64,000 nucleotides of DNA from an uncultured Alphaproteobacteria bacterium (GTDB lineage Bacteria; Pseudomonadota; Alphaproteobacteria; Caulobacterales; Parvularculaceae). Location of the stretch: positions 16,004 through 80,003 of the forward strand of contig CADEDN010000015.1 in NCBI GenBank assembly GCA_902826095.1. Reading direction: 5' to 3'. A model generated the notes under the pieces. That model ran no database searches. It worked only from the letters and a program-made list of their open reading frames with translations, and had not been told where the DNA came from. Of the stretch, positions 1-7,631 are shown one piece after another (the first letter of the stretch is position 1; each line of letters begins with the position of its first letter). The position numbers were made by a program, and so were the translations under genes.

Positions 1-647
1 GCCAGAACCTCTTCATCCGAGATTTTCGCGCCGTCGCCCGCCTGCATGACAAGGCCGCCGACTTCAAGCCCGCCATTGGCGAGCTGCAGCCAGCCGAACC
101 GGCCGGGAGCGAAGCGATGCTCGATATCTTCGCCTTCGCCAAGAACGCTCGCATAAACATCCGTTGACTGATTGATTTTCAGCGACCCCGCGCGCCCGTC
201 GCGGGAAGCGACCAGCGCCAGGGCGCCGCGCCGCGCCTCCCCAAACGCCTTTTGCTCGTAGCGCGGCGCATGGTCCTTCGCATCCGGCAGCAGCCAGATC
301 TGCAGAAGATGCGCGGGTTCGGCCTTCGAGGCGTTAAACTCGCTGTGGGTGACGCCGGAGCCGGCGCACATGTACTGGACTTCGCCGGGGCGGATGATTC
401 CGCCGCCGCCGGTCGAATCCTTGTGCTCGATCGCGCCATCGAGAACATAGGTGAGGATTTCCATATCGCGATGGGAATGCGGGGCGAAGCCGGCGCCAGG
501 CGCGATCCGGTCTTCGTTGATGACGCGCAGCGCACGAAACCCCATGTGATCCGGATCGCGATAATCAGCGAATGAAAACGTATGACGCGCGTCGAGCCAG
601 CCATGATTCGCACGGCCGCGATCAATCGCTTTCCTGATGAGGATCAT
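1..647 (-). CDS. Pirin family protein (3' end cut by window edge)
   Basis: This is a minus-strand reading frame starting at an ATG at 645-647, preceded by a good ribosome binding site (AAGGAGA). It stays open to the window edge, giving about 215 codons of a family that is usually about 230 residues long. The translation begins MILIRKAIDRGRANHGWLD and contains HTFSFADYRDP, APHSHRDMEI and a PGEVQYM segment. These match the pirin cupin domain with its metal-binding His-x-His, seen here as HSHRD. Pirins are iron-binding bicupins; some have quercetinase activity and others act in regulation. The cellular role here is not evident. Only the last few residues are missing. Confidence 0.88.
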   Translation of the reverse strand, partial: MILIRKAIDRGRANHGWLDARHTFSFADYRDPDHMGFRALRVINEDRIAPGAGFAPHSHRDMEILTYVLDGAIEHKDSTGGGGIIRPGEVQYMCAGSGVTHSEFNASKAEPAHLLQIWLLPDAKDHAPRYEQKAFGEARRGALALVASRDGRAGSLKINQSTDVYASVLGEGEDIEHRFAPGRFGWLQLANGGLEVGGLVMQAGDGAKISDEEVL

Positions 648-823
648 GGAACGTCTCCTTGTCGGGGATTGCAGGGAAATTCCGTCGACGCCTATATGGG
701 CGCGGGCGCAGGACCCTCCAAGGGCGGCAAATTCACGCCCGCGCGAGCGGCGGGGGCGCCGCCGGCGATTCCGGATAGAATCACGCCATTCTCGACTGAA
801 CGTCTTTTGCAAAGAGGTCCGTC

Positions 824-1129
824 ATGTCCATCGCCCTTGTCGGTTCGAGAGCCAACCCGTCGAAATTCGACTGCTATAGCGACCTTGCGGCGGACGAGCC
901 CTATTTCGTCATCCGCGCCGACGATCCCTTGTCGGATTCGCTGATCGAACTTCACGCCTATATCGGCGCCGGCCAATCCGGCGCCGCGCACAACAAGCTC
1001 GCCGAGATCATGGCGCTGACCGCGAGCCACGCGCCGCGCCCCTCCGACTCGCCGAAATACCGCGAGACCTTCGCGATTTCGCAGGCGATGGAAGCCTGGC
1101 GCGCGGGGAAGGTGAAGAAAGCGGGATGA
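824..1129 (+). CDS. Conserved hypothetical protein, 101 aa
   Basis: A 101-residue soluble protein beginning MSIALVGSRANPSKFD, with the ribosome binding site AAAGAGGT about 6 bases upstream. There is no signal peptide and no membrane segment. The composition is mixed, with a central acidic/hydrophobic part and a basic C-terminal tail (AWRAGKVKKAG). I do not recognise a domain. It lies between pirin (divergent) and a convergent dioxygenase-type gene and is probably monocistronic. The good ribosome binding site and natural amino-acid composition support a real gene. Confidence 0.65.
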   Translation: MSIALVGSRANPSKFDCYSDLAADEPYFVIRADDPLSDSLIELHAYIGAGQSGAAHNKLAEIMALTASHAPRPSDSPKYRETFAISQAMEAWRAGKVKKAG

Positions 1130-1398
1130 AGCGGGCTGTCGGCGAAAAGCCAGAAGGCGCCGGGCTTTCGCGCCCTTACCGGCGGCGTCAGCTTCCGGAC
1201 ACATCATACTAAGTCGCACTGAATCCAGCTCATGCGGCGCTTATGAAAGTGTCATGCCGCAGCGCGCCCGGGATGACACGGTATTCTCTCTTGAAGCGGT
1301 CGGGGAGACAGGAACCTCGTGAGTCTTCTTCAACGCAACTTGGGATCTGTGATCCGGCGCTGTTCACATTGCATCGCCGAACCGGAAGCAAACTCCCC
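1130..1398. other. Intergenic region with a degenerate palindromic repeat
   Basis: No gene is convincing here. Positions 1249-1279 carry inverted arms, GTGTCAT on the left and ATGACAC on the right, around a GC-rich centre. The CCGGGATGACAC edge recurs at 2353-2390 and 37481-37583, so this is a member of the same dispersed palindromic repeat family. The rest of the gap has no clear signal. Confidence 0.5.
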
Positions 1399-2283
1399 TC
1401 AAAACCCCCGCAGCGGCATCCCTGCCGGCCGCTGCAGCCAATTGTCATTCGGGTAATGCGCGCCGGCCTCGATCATGTGCAGCGTGTAGGCCATGCGGGG
1501 GTTCTGCGAACGGTTCGCGCGGCTCATATGCGGCGCGCGGCCTGAAAAGATCACAAGATCGCCGATGGCGGCCGGGGCGGCGACGCGGCGGTCTTCCGGA
1601 TACGGAGCGTCCGATAGCTCGACCATTTCGGTTCCCCCGTTCTTGCGGCGGAAAAGACGGCGGAGCGGCCCTTTATGCTCGCCTGGAATGAACGCCATGC
1701 AGCCGTTTTGAAGCGTCGCCGCGTCGATCGCGAGCCAGAAGCCGACGCAGGTTTCAGGCTCGGTATAGAGGAACGTCGAATCCTGGTGGCAGGTCACCTC
1801 GCCGCCGATCGAGGGCGGCTTCATGATCACCATCGATTGCAGCAGCAGCGGATCGTCAAACCCGACCGCGCGCGCGGCCGCCTCCATTTTCCTTGAGCGC
1901 GAGAACGCCGAGAAGACAGGATCGAGGTCGTGCAGCGCGTGGCCGATCTTGTTGATCGACTCGCGTTTTGGCCGCTTCAGCCTTCCATCGGCGCCATAGG
2001 CTTCTTCTTCGAGAAAGAAGCTGATCGCCCCGCCGGAGTTCAGGAAATACGCATCTTCGGCGTGGGCCTGCGTCGTCGTCGAAAAGACGGTGCGGTGCGC
2101 GTCGATGTCGAAGCCGTCGATGAGATCGAAGGCGCGCTGCTTCAGCGCGGCGCATTCCTCGGGGGTAGCGAAATTCCTGAGGATGACGATTCCGGTTTCG
2201 TCGAACGCGGCGCGAAGGCTCGGCGCAAAGCTGTGGTCAGCGCCAAAAAGGAATGACGGGAGCGACACCGACGACGCCCTCAC
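1399..2283 (-). CDS. Phytanoyl-CoA dioxygenase (PhyH) family protein
   Basis: A 294-residue protein of the Fe(II)/2-oxoglutarate-dependent PhyH family. The iron-binding HxD is visible in CHQDST, the distal His in RAPHMSRANRS, and the 2-oxoglutarate-binding Arg probably in NPRMAYT near the C-terminus. The N-terminus has the usual DETGIVILRNFATPEE segment. Family members hydroxylate diverse small molecules, so the substrate cannot be told from sequence. The gene stands alone between a convergent small gene and a block of palindromic repeats that separates it from cysS. The start at 2283 gives the expected family length. Confidence 0.85.
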   Translation of the reverse strand: MRASSVSLPSFLFGADHSFAPSLRAAFDETGIVILRNFATPEECAALKQRAFDLIDGFDIDAHRTVFSTTTQAHAEDAYFLNSGGAISFFLEEEAYGADGRLKRPKRESINKIGHALHDLDPVFSAFSRSRKMEAAARAVGFDDPLLLQSMVIMKPPSIGGEVTCHQDSTFLYTEPETCVGFWLAIDAATLQNGCMAFIPGEHKGPLRRLFRRKNGGTEMVELSDAPYPEDRRVAAPAAIGDLVIFSGRAPHMSRANRSQNPRMAYTLHMIEAGAHYPNDNWLQRPAGMPLRGF

Positions 2284-2415
2284 AAATTATCCCGGAAACC
2301 GGCGCAGCCGGCTTTCCGGAATCTGGAGCGGCGGCGCGCAGGGGCGGCATCAGATCCCGGATAATCGCCTTCGGCGATTTCCGGGATGACACCAGAGGAA
2401 GAATTCGCCTTCACG
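2284..2415. repeat. Palindromic intergenic repeats
   Basis: Two palindromic units lie between cysS and the PhyH gene. The first, at about 2286-2324, contains TTATCCCGGAAACCGG and TTTCCGGAATC. The second, at 2353-2390, is a strong hairpin: CCCGGATAATCGCC, a TTCG loop, then GGCGATTTCCGGG, followed by ATGACA. Closely related units occur at 37481-37583 and 39759-39866. Such repeats are common in alphaproteobacterial intergenic DNA and may act at RNA 3' ends. Confidence 0.8.
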
Positions 2416-3792
2416 TCACACCCTCCGCCACGTCGCCCCGGACTGGCCATCTTCAATAATCACGCCTTCCGCCGCAAGCGCATCCCTGATGCGGTCGGAG
2501 GTCTTGAAGTCCTTCGCCTTTCGCGCCGCCGTGCGTTCCGCGAGCATCGCCTCGATCGCCTCGGCGGTAAGCGCGGCGCCGTCCGAAGGCGGCGTCCATT
2601 TGAACCATGCCTCGGGCGCGCTCGCGAAAAATCCCATCAGCGCCCCCGCCGCTTTCAATCGCGCGGCGGCGCGGCGTTTGGGCTCGCCTTCCATCTGCAT
2701 CGCGATGTCGCGCAATTCGTGGAGGCCGGCGATCGCTTCGGGCGTATTCATGTCGTCTTCCAGCGGCAGAACGACGCTTTCGGGAATGTCGGCCTCCCCG
2801 TCCGGCGCCGCCTCGGCGAGCAGTCGATAGAAGCGGTCGAGCTGCTTTTTCGACTGCTCGATCAGATCGTCGGTCCATTCGAGCGGCTGACGGTACTGCG
2901 CCGAAAGGAGCGCAAAGCGCAAGGTTTCGCCATGGTGCTTCTTCAGGAGATCGCGCGGCAGGGCGACATTGCCGAGCGATTTCGACATTTTGTCGGCGCC
3001 CATGTTGAGAAAGCCGTTGTGCAGCCAATAGCGCGCGAGCGGCGCGCCGGAATGCGCGCAGGCCGATTGCGCGATTTCATTTTCGTGATGCGGGAATTTC
3101 AGATCCTGCCCGCCGCCGTGAATGTCGATCGTCTCGCCCAAAACCTTTTCGATCATCGCCGAGCATTCAAGATGCCAACCTGGCCGGCCGCGCCCCCACG
3201 GGCTCTCCCAACCGGGCTCGTCCGCCTTCGACGGCTTCCAGAGGACGAAGTCGGCGGCGTTCTCCTTGTACGGCGCAATTTCGACGCGCGCGCCGGCGAG
3301 GCGCTCGTCGGCGTCGGCGCCCGAGAGCCTTCCATAGTCCGCGAATTTCCCGACCGAGAACAGCGCGTGTCCCTTCGCGGCGTAAGCGAAGCCTTGCGCG
3401 ACGAGGCGCTCGGTCAGCGCGATCATCTCGGCGATATGGCCGGTCGCCGCCGGCTTTGCCGTCGGCGCGAGACAATTGAACGCCGAAAGCTCCTCGTCAT
3501 AGATTCGCGCGTATTTCGTCGTGATCTCGGCGATCGGCGCGCCGGTCTCCTTCGACGCCTTGATGATCTTGTCGTCGATGTCGGTGAAATTGCGCGCATA
3601 GACGACCGCGCCTTCGCCAAAGCGCCGCCGCAGCAGGCGAAACAGAAGATCGAAGACGACGGCCGCGCGGAAATTGCCGATATGGGCGTGGTTGTAGACG
3701 GTCGGCCCGCAGACATACATCGTCACGCGGGCGGGATCGCCGGGAACAAAGAGCCGCTTTTCGCGGGAGAGGCTGTCGTAGAGCTGCAGCAT
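2416..3792 (-). CDS. cysS: Cysteinyl-tRNA synthetase
   Basis: A 458-residue class I aminoacyl-tRNA synthetase that charges tRNA-Cys. The start MLQLYDSLSREK at 3792 gives the usual family length; an in-frame upstream ATG at 3873 would overlap the preceding SDR gene. Visible features are the first zinc-binding Cys at 28, the HIGH-like HIGN at 37-40, a second zinc Cys at 210 (LECSAM), the PHHENE zinc segment at 234-239 and KMSKS at 268-272. The C-terminal DALR-like and anticodon-binding parts are present. It is last in the minus-strand run pyrD-DUF2270-SDR-cysS, 43 bases after the SDR stop, with no strong ribosome binding site. Confidence 0.97.
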   Translation of the reverse strand: MLQLYDSLSREKRLFVPGDPARVTMYVCGPTVYNHAHIGNFRAAVVFDLLFRLLRRRFGEGAVVYARNFTDIDDKIIKASKETGAPIAEITTKYARIYDEELSAFNCLAPTAKPAATGHIAEMIALTERLVAQGFAYAAKGHALFSVGKFADYGRLSGADADERLAGARVEIAPYKENAADFVLWKPSKADEPGWESPWGRGRPGWHLECSAMIEKVLGETIDIHGGGQDLKFPHHENEIAQSACAHSGAPLARYWLHNGFLNMGADKMSKSLGNVALPRDLLKKHHGETLRFALLSAQYRQPLEWTDDLIEQSKKQLDRFYRLLAEAAPDGEADIPESVVLPLEDDMNTPEAIAGLHELRDIAMQMEGEPKRRAAARLKAAGALMGFFASAPEAWFKWTPPSDGAALTAEAIEAMLAERTAARKAKDFKTSDRIRDALAAEGVIIEDGQSGATWRRV

Positions 3793-3835
3793 GCGGAATC
3801 TGCTAGGCGGCGGCGGCGCGCCCCGCAAGACGCCG

Positions 3836-4576
3836 TCAGAATTTTTCCTTCCAGGGGCGCAGGTCAAGCTCATGCGTCCACGCCGAGCGCGGCTGCCGGT
3901 GCAGCCATAGGTAATTTTGCGCGATGGCGTCCGGCACCAGGACGGCGTCGTCGGCGCGCTTGGCGTCGATGTCGGGCGTCAGGCCGCGGATGAATTCCGT
4001 GTCGATCGCGCCGTCGATGATGACATGCGCGACATGGATATTTTTGGGGCCGAGTTCACGAGCCATCGACTGCGCGAGCGCGCGGAGCGCGTGCTTTGCG
4101 CCGGCGAACGCGCAATAGCCGGCGCCGCCGCGCAAGCTGGCGGTCGCGCCGGTGAAAATGATCGTGCCGCGCCCGCGGGGGATCATCCGCTTGGCCGCCT
4201 CGCGGCCGGTCAGAAAGCCGGCGAAAGCCCCCATCTCCCAGACTTTCCGATAGACCTGCGCCGTCGTCTCCGCGACGGCGAAATTGACATTCGCGCCAAT
4301 GTTGAAGATGGCGGCTTCGATCGGCGCGACTTCCGCTTCGATGCGGTCGAAGAGCGCGATCATCGCCGCTTCATCGCGGGCGTCGGTCGGCATCGCGATC
4401 GCCTTGCCGCCGTCGTCGCGGATCGATTGCGCGAGCGCTTCGAGCGCGTCCGTATGACGGGGACGCCGCGCGACGCAGGCCGTCATTCCCTCGCGGGCGA
4501 AGGCGCGCGCGATCGCGGCGCCGGTCGCGTCGCCGGCGCCGATGACGACGCAGGCGCCATTGGCGTCATTCGCCAT
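3836..4576 (-). CDS. SDR-family oxidoreductase with atypical active site
   Basis: A 246-residue short-chain dehydrogenase/reductase. The Rossmann nucleotide-binding segment is VVIGAGDATGAAIARAF near the N-terminus, and the central IFNIGANVNF replaces the usual NNAG. At the active site the segment GYCAFAGAKHALRALAQ puts Phe, not Tyr, four residues before the Lys. The catalytic Tyr of the YxxxK motif is therefore missing. The segment MARELGPKNIHVAHVIIDGAIDT is typical of a distinct SDR subfamily of unknown substrate. The start at 4576 overlaps the upstream DUF2270 stop by one base (TGATG), which indicates translational coupling; a longer frame to 4903 would run into that gene. Confidence 0.9.
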   Translation of the reverse strand: MANDANGACVVIGAGDATGAAIARAFAREGMTACVARRPRHTDALEALAQSIRDDGGKAIAMPTDARDEAAMIALFDRIEAEVAPIEAAIFNIGANVNFAVAETTAQVYRKVWEMGAFAGFLTGREAAKRMIPRGRGTIIFTGATASLRGGAGYCAFAGAKHALRALAQSMARELGPKNIHVAHVIIDGAIDTEFIRGLTPDIDAKRADDAVLVPDAIAQNYLWLHRQPRSAWTHELDLRPWKEKF

Positions 4577-5289
4577 CAGCCCATCCCCGTGACGCCGTCC
4601 CGCGTTCCGTGCTTGGCGCGATCGAGCCCGCGCGACCAGATCGCGAGCGCGATCCACGTCGCATGAAACAGAGCGCCGATCGCCAGATTGACGACGCCGG
4701 GAACTGGCCCGATCGCCGTCCGCTCGAAGAAGTCGGCAAGACTCGCGATCGGCGCCGGGTGAATGGCGACCTTGCCGAGATAGGCGAGGGCCTGGAACGC
4801 GAAAATATAGCCGTAATTGCGCCGGAGGCGCCGGCCGAGCGCGCGCCAGAAGCTGATGTGATATTGCGGCGTCAGATAATCCGCTGCGAGAATATCCTGC
4901 CATTGTCCGGGGTCTGGTCTGTGCGAGCGCAGGAGAAGCGGCGCGTAGAAATTCGTTTCGATCCAGCGGCAGCGCGCGCGCCAGACGTTGAAATAGCGAT
5001 AGCGCCGCGCCTCGAACACGAGAAACACGGCGATCAGCCAGCCGACGAGGAGGAGCGGCACTGGCGAGGCGTTCGGATTGGCGTAGCTGATCGACAGCGC
5101 AAGACCGAGCGTCACGACCGACCAGTTCGTCGTCGCGTCAAGGCGCGTCCGCCAGATGGTCGAGCGATAGACCTCGCCGCGGTAGAGATGCGCGAGCGCG
5201 CCGATTTCGGCGGCGTCGAACTGAAAGCCGGTGCCGCCGGGCGGCGAGGTCCATCGGCGCCAGTCAGGATTTTGCGGCGTCTCGTTCAT
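4576..5289 (-). CDS. DUF2270 predicted membrane protein
   Basis: A 237-residue protein starting MNETPQNPDWRR. The DUF2270 pattern is recognisable: an N-terminal segment EIGALAHLYRGEVYRSTIWR, two adjacent transmembrane helices (SVVTLGLALSISYANP and PLLLVGWLIAVFLVFEARRYRYF), then RARCRWIETNFYAP. A third hydrophobic helix lies near the C-terminus (VNLAIGALFHATWIALAIW). The function of the family is unknown. The gene sits 39 bases after pyrD and overlaps the following SDR by one base. An alternative start 36 bases upstream (MQMHRARR) is less likely. Confidence 0.85.
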   Translation of the reverse strand: MNETPQNPDWRRWTSPPGGTGFQFDAAEIGALAHLYRGEVYRSTIWRTRLDATTNWSVVTLGLALSISYANPNASPVPLLLVGWLIAVFLVFEARRYRYFNVWRARCRWIETNFYAPLLLRSHRPDPGQWQDILAADYLTPQYHISFWRALGRRLRRNYGYIFAFQALAYLGKVAIHPAPIASLADFFERTAIGPVPGVVNLAIGALFHATWIALAIWSRGLDRAKHGTRDGVTGMG

Positions 5290-5328
5290 GGCGCGAACAT
5301 CGCGCCGCGCCCGGTGCATTTGCAAGCA

Positions 5329-6384
5329 TTATTGCGCCGATCCGACGGCGGCCGCGACCGACTCGAAGGCGTCCGCTTTGAGCCGGCCCGGCAGTCCCTC
5401 GACAATCTCGGCGACGATCGCCGGACCCTTGTAGATGAGCGCGGTGTAAAGCTGCACCAGCGAAGCGCCCGCGCGGATTTTGGCGTAAACGTCATCAAGA
5501 GACGAGACGCCGCCGACGCCGATCAGCGGGATGCGTCCTTTGAGGGTCTTGTGGAACTCCTTCAGCAGCGTCGTTGACGGCGCGAAAAGCGGCTTGCCGG
5601 AAAGGCCGCCCTTTTCCTCTTTGAAGGCGCTGCGCAGAGTCGACGGCCGCGCGATCGTCGTGTTCGAAACGATCAGCGCGTCGATTTTCTGCTCGACAAT
5701 CGCGGCGGCGATGTCGGCCTTGTCGGCGTCGGCGAGATCGGGCGCGACTTTCAGGAACACCGGCGCTTTTTCTTTCAGCGCGTCGCGCGCGGCGATGACG
5801 CGCGAGAGCAGATCGACCAGCGCCGCCTTATCCTGCAGCGCGCGAAGGCCCGGCGTGTTCGGCGAGGAAATGTTCACCGTGTAGAAATCAACCAGCCCCT
5901 CAAGCCGCCGGACGCCGGCGACGAAATCCTCGATGCGATCTTCGCTGTCCTTGTTGGCGCCGAGATTGGCGCCGACGACGCCCGCACGCTCTCGCCGGCG
6001 AAGCCGCGCGGCGATCGCGTCGAGACCTTCATTGTTGAAGCCGTAGCGGTTGATGACGGCTTCGTCTTCTTTCAGGCGAAAAACGCGCGGGCGATCATTG
6101 CCGGGCTGCGCCCTCGGCGTCACGGCGCCGACTTCGACAAAGCCGAAACCAAGCCGCAGCATCGCGTCTGGAACTTCGGCGTTCTTGTCGAAACCGGCGG
6201 CGAGGCCGATCGGGTTTGGAAAATCGATCCCGGCGATGCGCGTCGCCAGCATCGGATCTGATCGCACGCGAAAGCGCGGCGCGACGGGCGAGGCCATCAG
6301 CCTCACCGTCGCGCGGTGCGCGGCTTCCGGATCGAGCAGTTGAACCGCTTTCGCGCCGAGCGCGGCGACAAGACGCGCCGTCAT
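5329..6384 (-). CDS. pyrD: Dihydroorotate dehydrogenase (quinone), class 2
   Basis: A 351-residue enzyme that oxidises dihydroorotate to orotate in pyrimidine synthesis and passes electrons to the quinone pool. The N-terminal amphipathic segment expected of membrane-associated class 2 enzymes is present (LVAALGAKAVQLLDPEAAHR). Other motifs are GIDFPNPIGLAAGFDKN for FMN binding, the VNISSPNTPGLR segment with the class 2 catalytic Ser, SNTTIARP, and IGVGGVSS for FMN phosphate. The start at 6384 overlaps the DUF952 stop by four bases (ATGA), so the two genes are coupled. A longer in-frame start at 6510 would lie inside DUF952. Confidence 0.97.
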   Translation of the reverse strand: MTARLVAALGAKAVQLLDPEAAHRATVRLMASPVAPRFRVRSDPMLATRIAGIDFPNPIGLAAGFDKNAEVPDAMLRLGFGFVEVGAVTPRAQPGNDRPRVFRLKEDEAVINRYGFNNEGLDAIAARLRRRERAGVVGANLGANKDSEDRIEDFVAGVRRLEGLVDFYTVNISSPNTPGLRALQDKAALVDLLSRVIAARDALKEKAPVFLKVAPDLADADKADIAAAIVEQKIDALIVSNTTIARPSTLRSAFKEEKGGLSGKPLFAPSTTLLKEFHKTLKGRIPLIGVGGVSSLDDVYAKIRAGASLVQLYTALIYKGPAIVAEIVEGLPGRLKADAFESVAAAVGSAQ

Positions 6385-6722
6385 AAGACCGGCTCGCCAA
6401 AGGCGTAGAATCCGTCCGCTTGACGCAGACGGCGCGCGCCGGTCGCTTTCGTCGCGGGAAGATCGGCGTAAAGATGCGGGAACAGCGCGCCGCCGCGCGA
6501 GGCCTCCCATTTTAGGTCGCGGCCGAAATCCTCCGCCTCGAATGCAACGGCGACGAGATCGTCGCGCCCGGCGAAATGGAGGCGCGCCGTTTCAAGAACC
6601 TGCTCCTCCGTAGACAGATGAATATAGCCGTCCTTGACGTCGATCGGGGCGGGCGGAATGCGTCCGCTCCGCCGCGCGGCGGCCCAGTCTTCGGCGCTGA
6701 TGATCTTGCAAATCACGGTCAT
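6381..6722 (-). CDS. DUF952 family protein
   Basis: A 113-residue protein beginning MTVICKIISAEDWAAARR. The DUF952 signature is clear: DGYIHLSTEEQV followed by FPHLYADLP near the C-terminus. The family is small, soluble and of unknown function, and is often found beside pyrD in alphaproteobacteria. The stop overlaps the pyrD start by four bases. An upstream in-frame ATG at 6761 would only add a low-complexity Ala/Arg leader, so 6722 is preferred. Confidence 0.88.
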   Translation of the reverse strand: MTVICKIISAEDWAAARRSGRIPPAPIDVKDGYIHLSTEEQVLETARLHFAGRDDLVAVAFEAEDFGRDLKWEASRGGALFPHLYADLPATKATGARRLRQADGFYAFGEPVL

Positions 6723-6781
6723 GCGCGCCCGTAACGCGGCGCGCGGCGGCGCGCAACCCATCAGCCTGAAGCCGCCCCGAG

Positions 6782-7531
6782 CTAGGGCTGCGAAGCGATA
6801 AAGTCTTTCTCCGCTTGTGGCCCCGCGGCGATCGCGGCCTTGAATTCGTGCGCGAGCGCTTGAATGTCCGCCTCGAACTTTGTCGAGGGCGCGGCGGCGA
6901 GCGAAGCGTCAAGCGCGCCAAGCCCTTCGGCGCGCCACTCTTTGCGGCCGTCCGCAAGAAGGCGTAGCGCGCATTCATAGGCGATCGTCGGATTGCCCGG
7001 CGCAAGCGCGCGCGCCTTCAGGAATTCCTGACGCCCAAGCGCCGGATCGGCGCCGTAGAGCGAGCCGCCGCCGCGCCGCGCCACCTCAATCCGCCAGGCG
7101 GCCGAAGTTGACAACGCCCACGGATTATCCGGATCGAGCGCCAGCGCCGAGTCGATCCGATTGCGCACCTTTCCGGGAAGGCCGGAAAACAGCGCCTTGA
7201 CCGGCGACATGCGGGCGCCTTTAAGGCCGAGCGCGATCGCCGCCTGCAGATGCGCTTCCGGCAATTTCGGATCAAGCGCGACCGCCTGCTCGGCGATCTC
7301 GAACGCCTCGTCCGCTTTTTTGCGCGCGGACTTTCGGCCGCCCTCAAAATAGGAAACGGCGTTCACCGCCCGCGCCGCCAGCGCCAGATCCTCAGCCCGT
7401 CCGGCGCGGGTCGCAAGATCGACCGCTTTCGCATAATCGCCCGCGGCATAAGCAGCAAAGGCCGCATTTTCCGGCTCGGCATGAGCCGCCGCCGATAAGA
7501 GAGCAAGGGCGGCGATCAACGCGACTTTCAT
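6782..7531 (-). CDS. Secreted TPR-repeat protein
   Basis: A 249-residue protein with a cleavable signal peptide (MKVALIAALALLSAAAHA, then EPENA). The mature part is built of TPR-like helical pairs, for example AAFAAYAAGDYAKAVDLATRA, EAVALDPKLPEAHLQAAIAL and LALDPDNPWALSTSAAW. It is probably a periplasmic scaffold with no enzymatic motif. The start at 7531 has GGAGA about nine bases upstream, which is better than the in-frame ATG at 7606. It is the first gene of the minus-strand run leading to pyrD and faces the divergent DASS transporter across 100 bases. Confidence 0.8.
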   Translation of the reverse strand: MKVALIAALALLSAAAHAEPENAAFAAYAAGDYAKAVDLATRAGRAEDLALAARAVNAVSYFEGGRKSARKKADEAFEIAEQAVALDPKLPEAHLQAAIALGLKGARMSPVKALFSGLPGKVRNRIDSALALDPDNPWALSTSAAWRIEVARRGGGSLYGADPALGRQEFLKARALAPGNPTIAYECALRLLADGRKEWRAEGLGALDASLAAAPSTKFEADIQALAHEFKAAIAAGPQAEKDFIASQP

Positions 7532-7631
7532 CAAGGTCTCCAGCGGCGGCGGAAGAAGCTTAGCCGATAGCCGGAAACCGCGCCTGTCACAAACTGGACA
7601 GCGCAAGGCGAACGCCCCTTAATTCGCCGCC

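Noticed and set aside
2386..3993. 535-codon plus-strand ORF
   Set aside because: It is the opposite-strand shadow of cysS. The translation is Arg-rich low complexity with no domain, while cysS has all its motifs.
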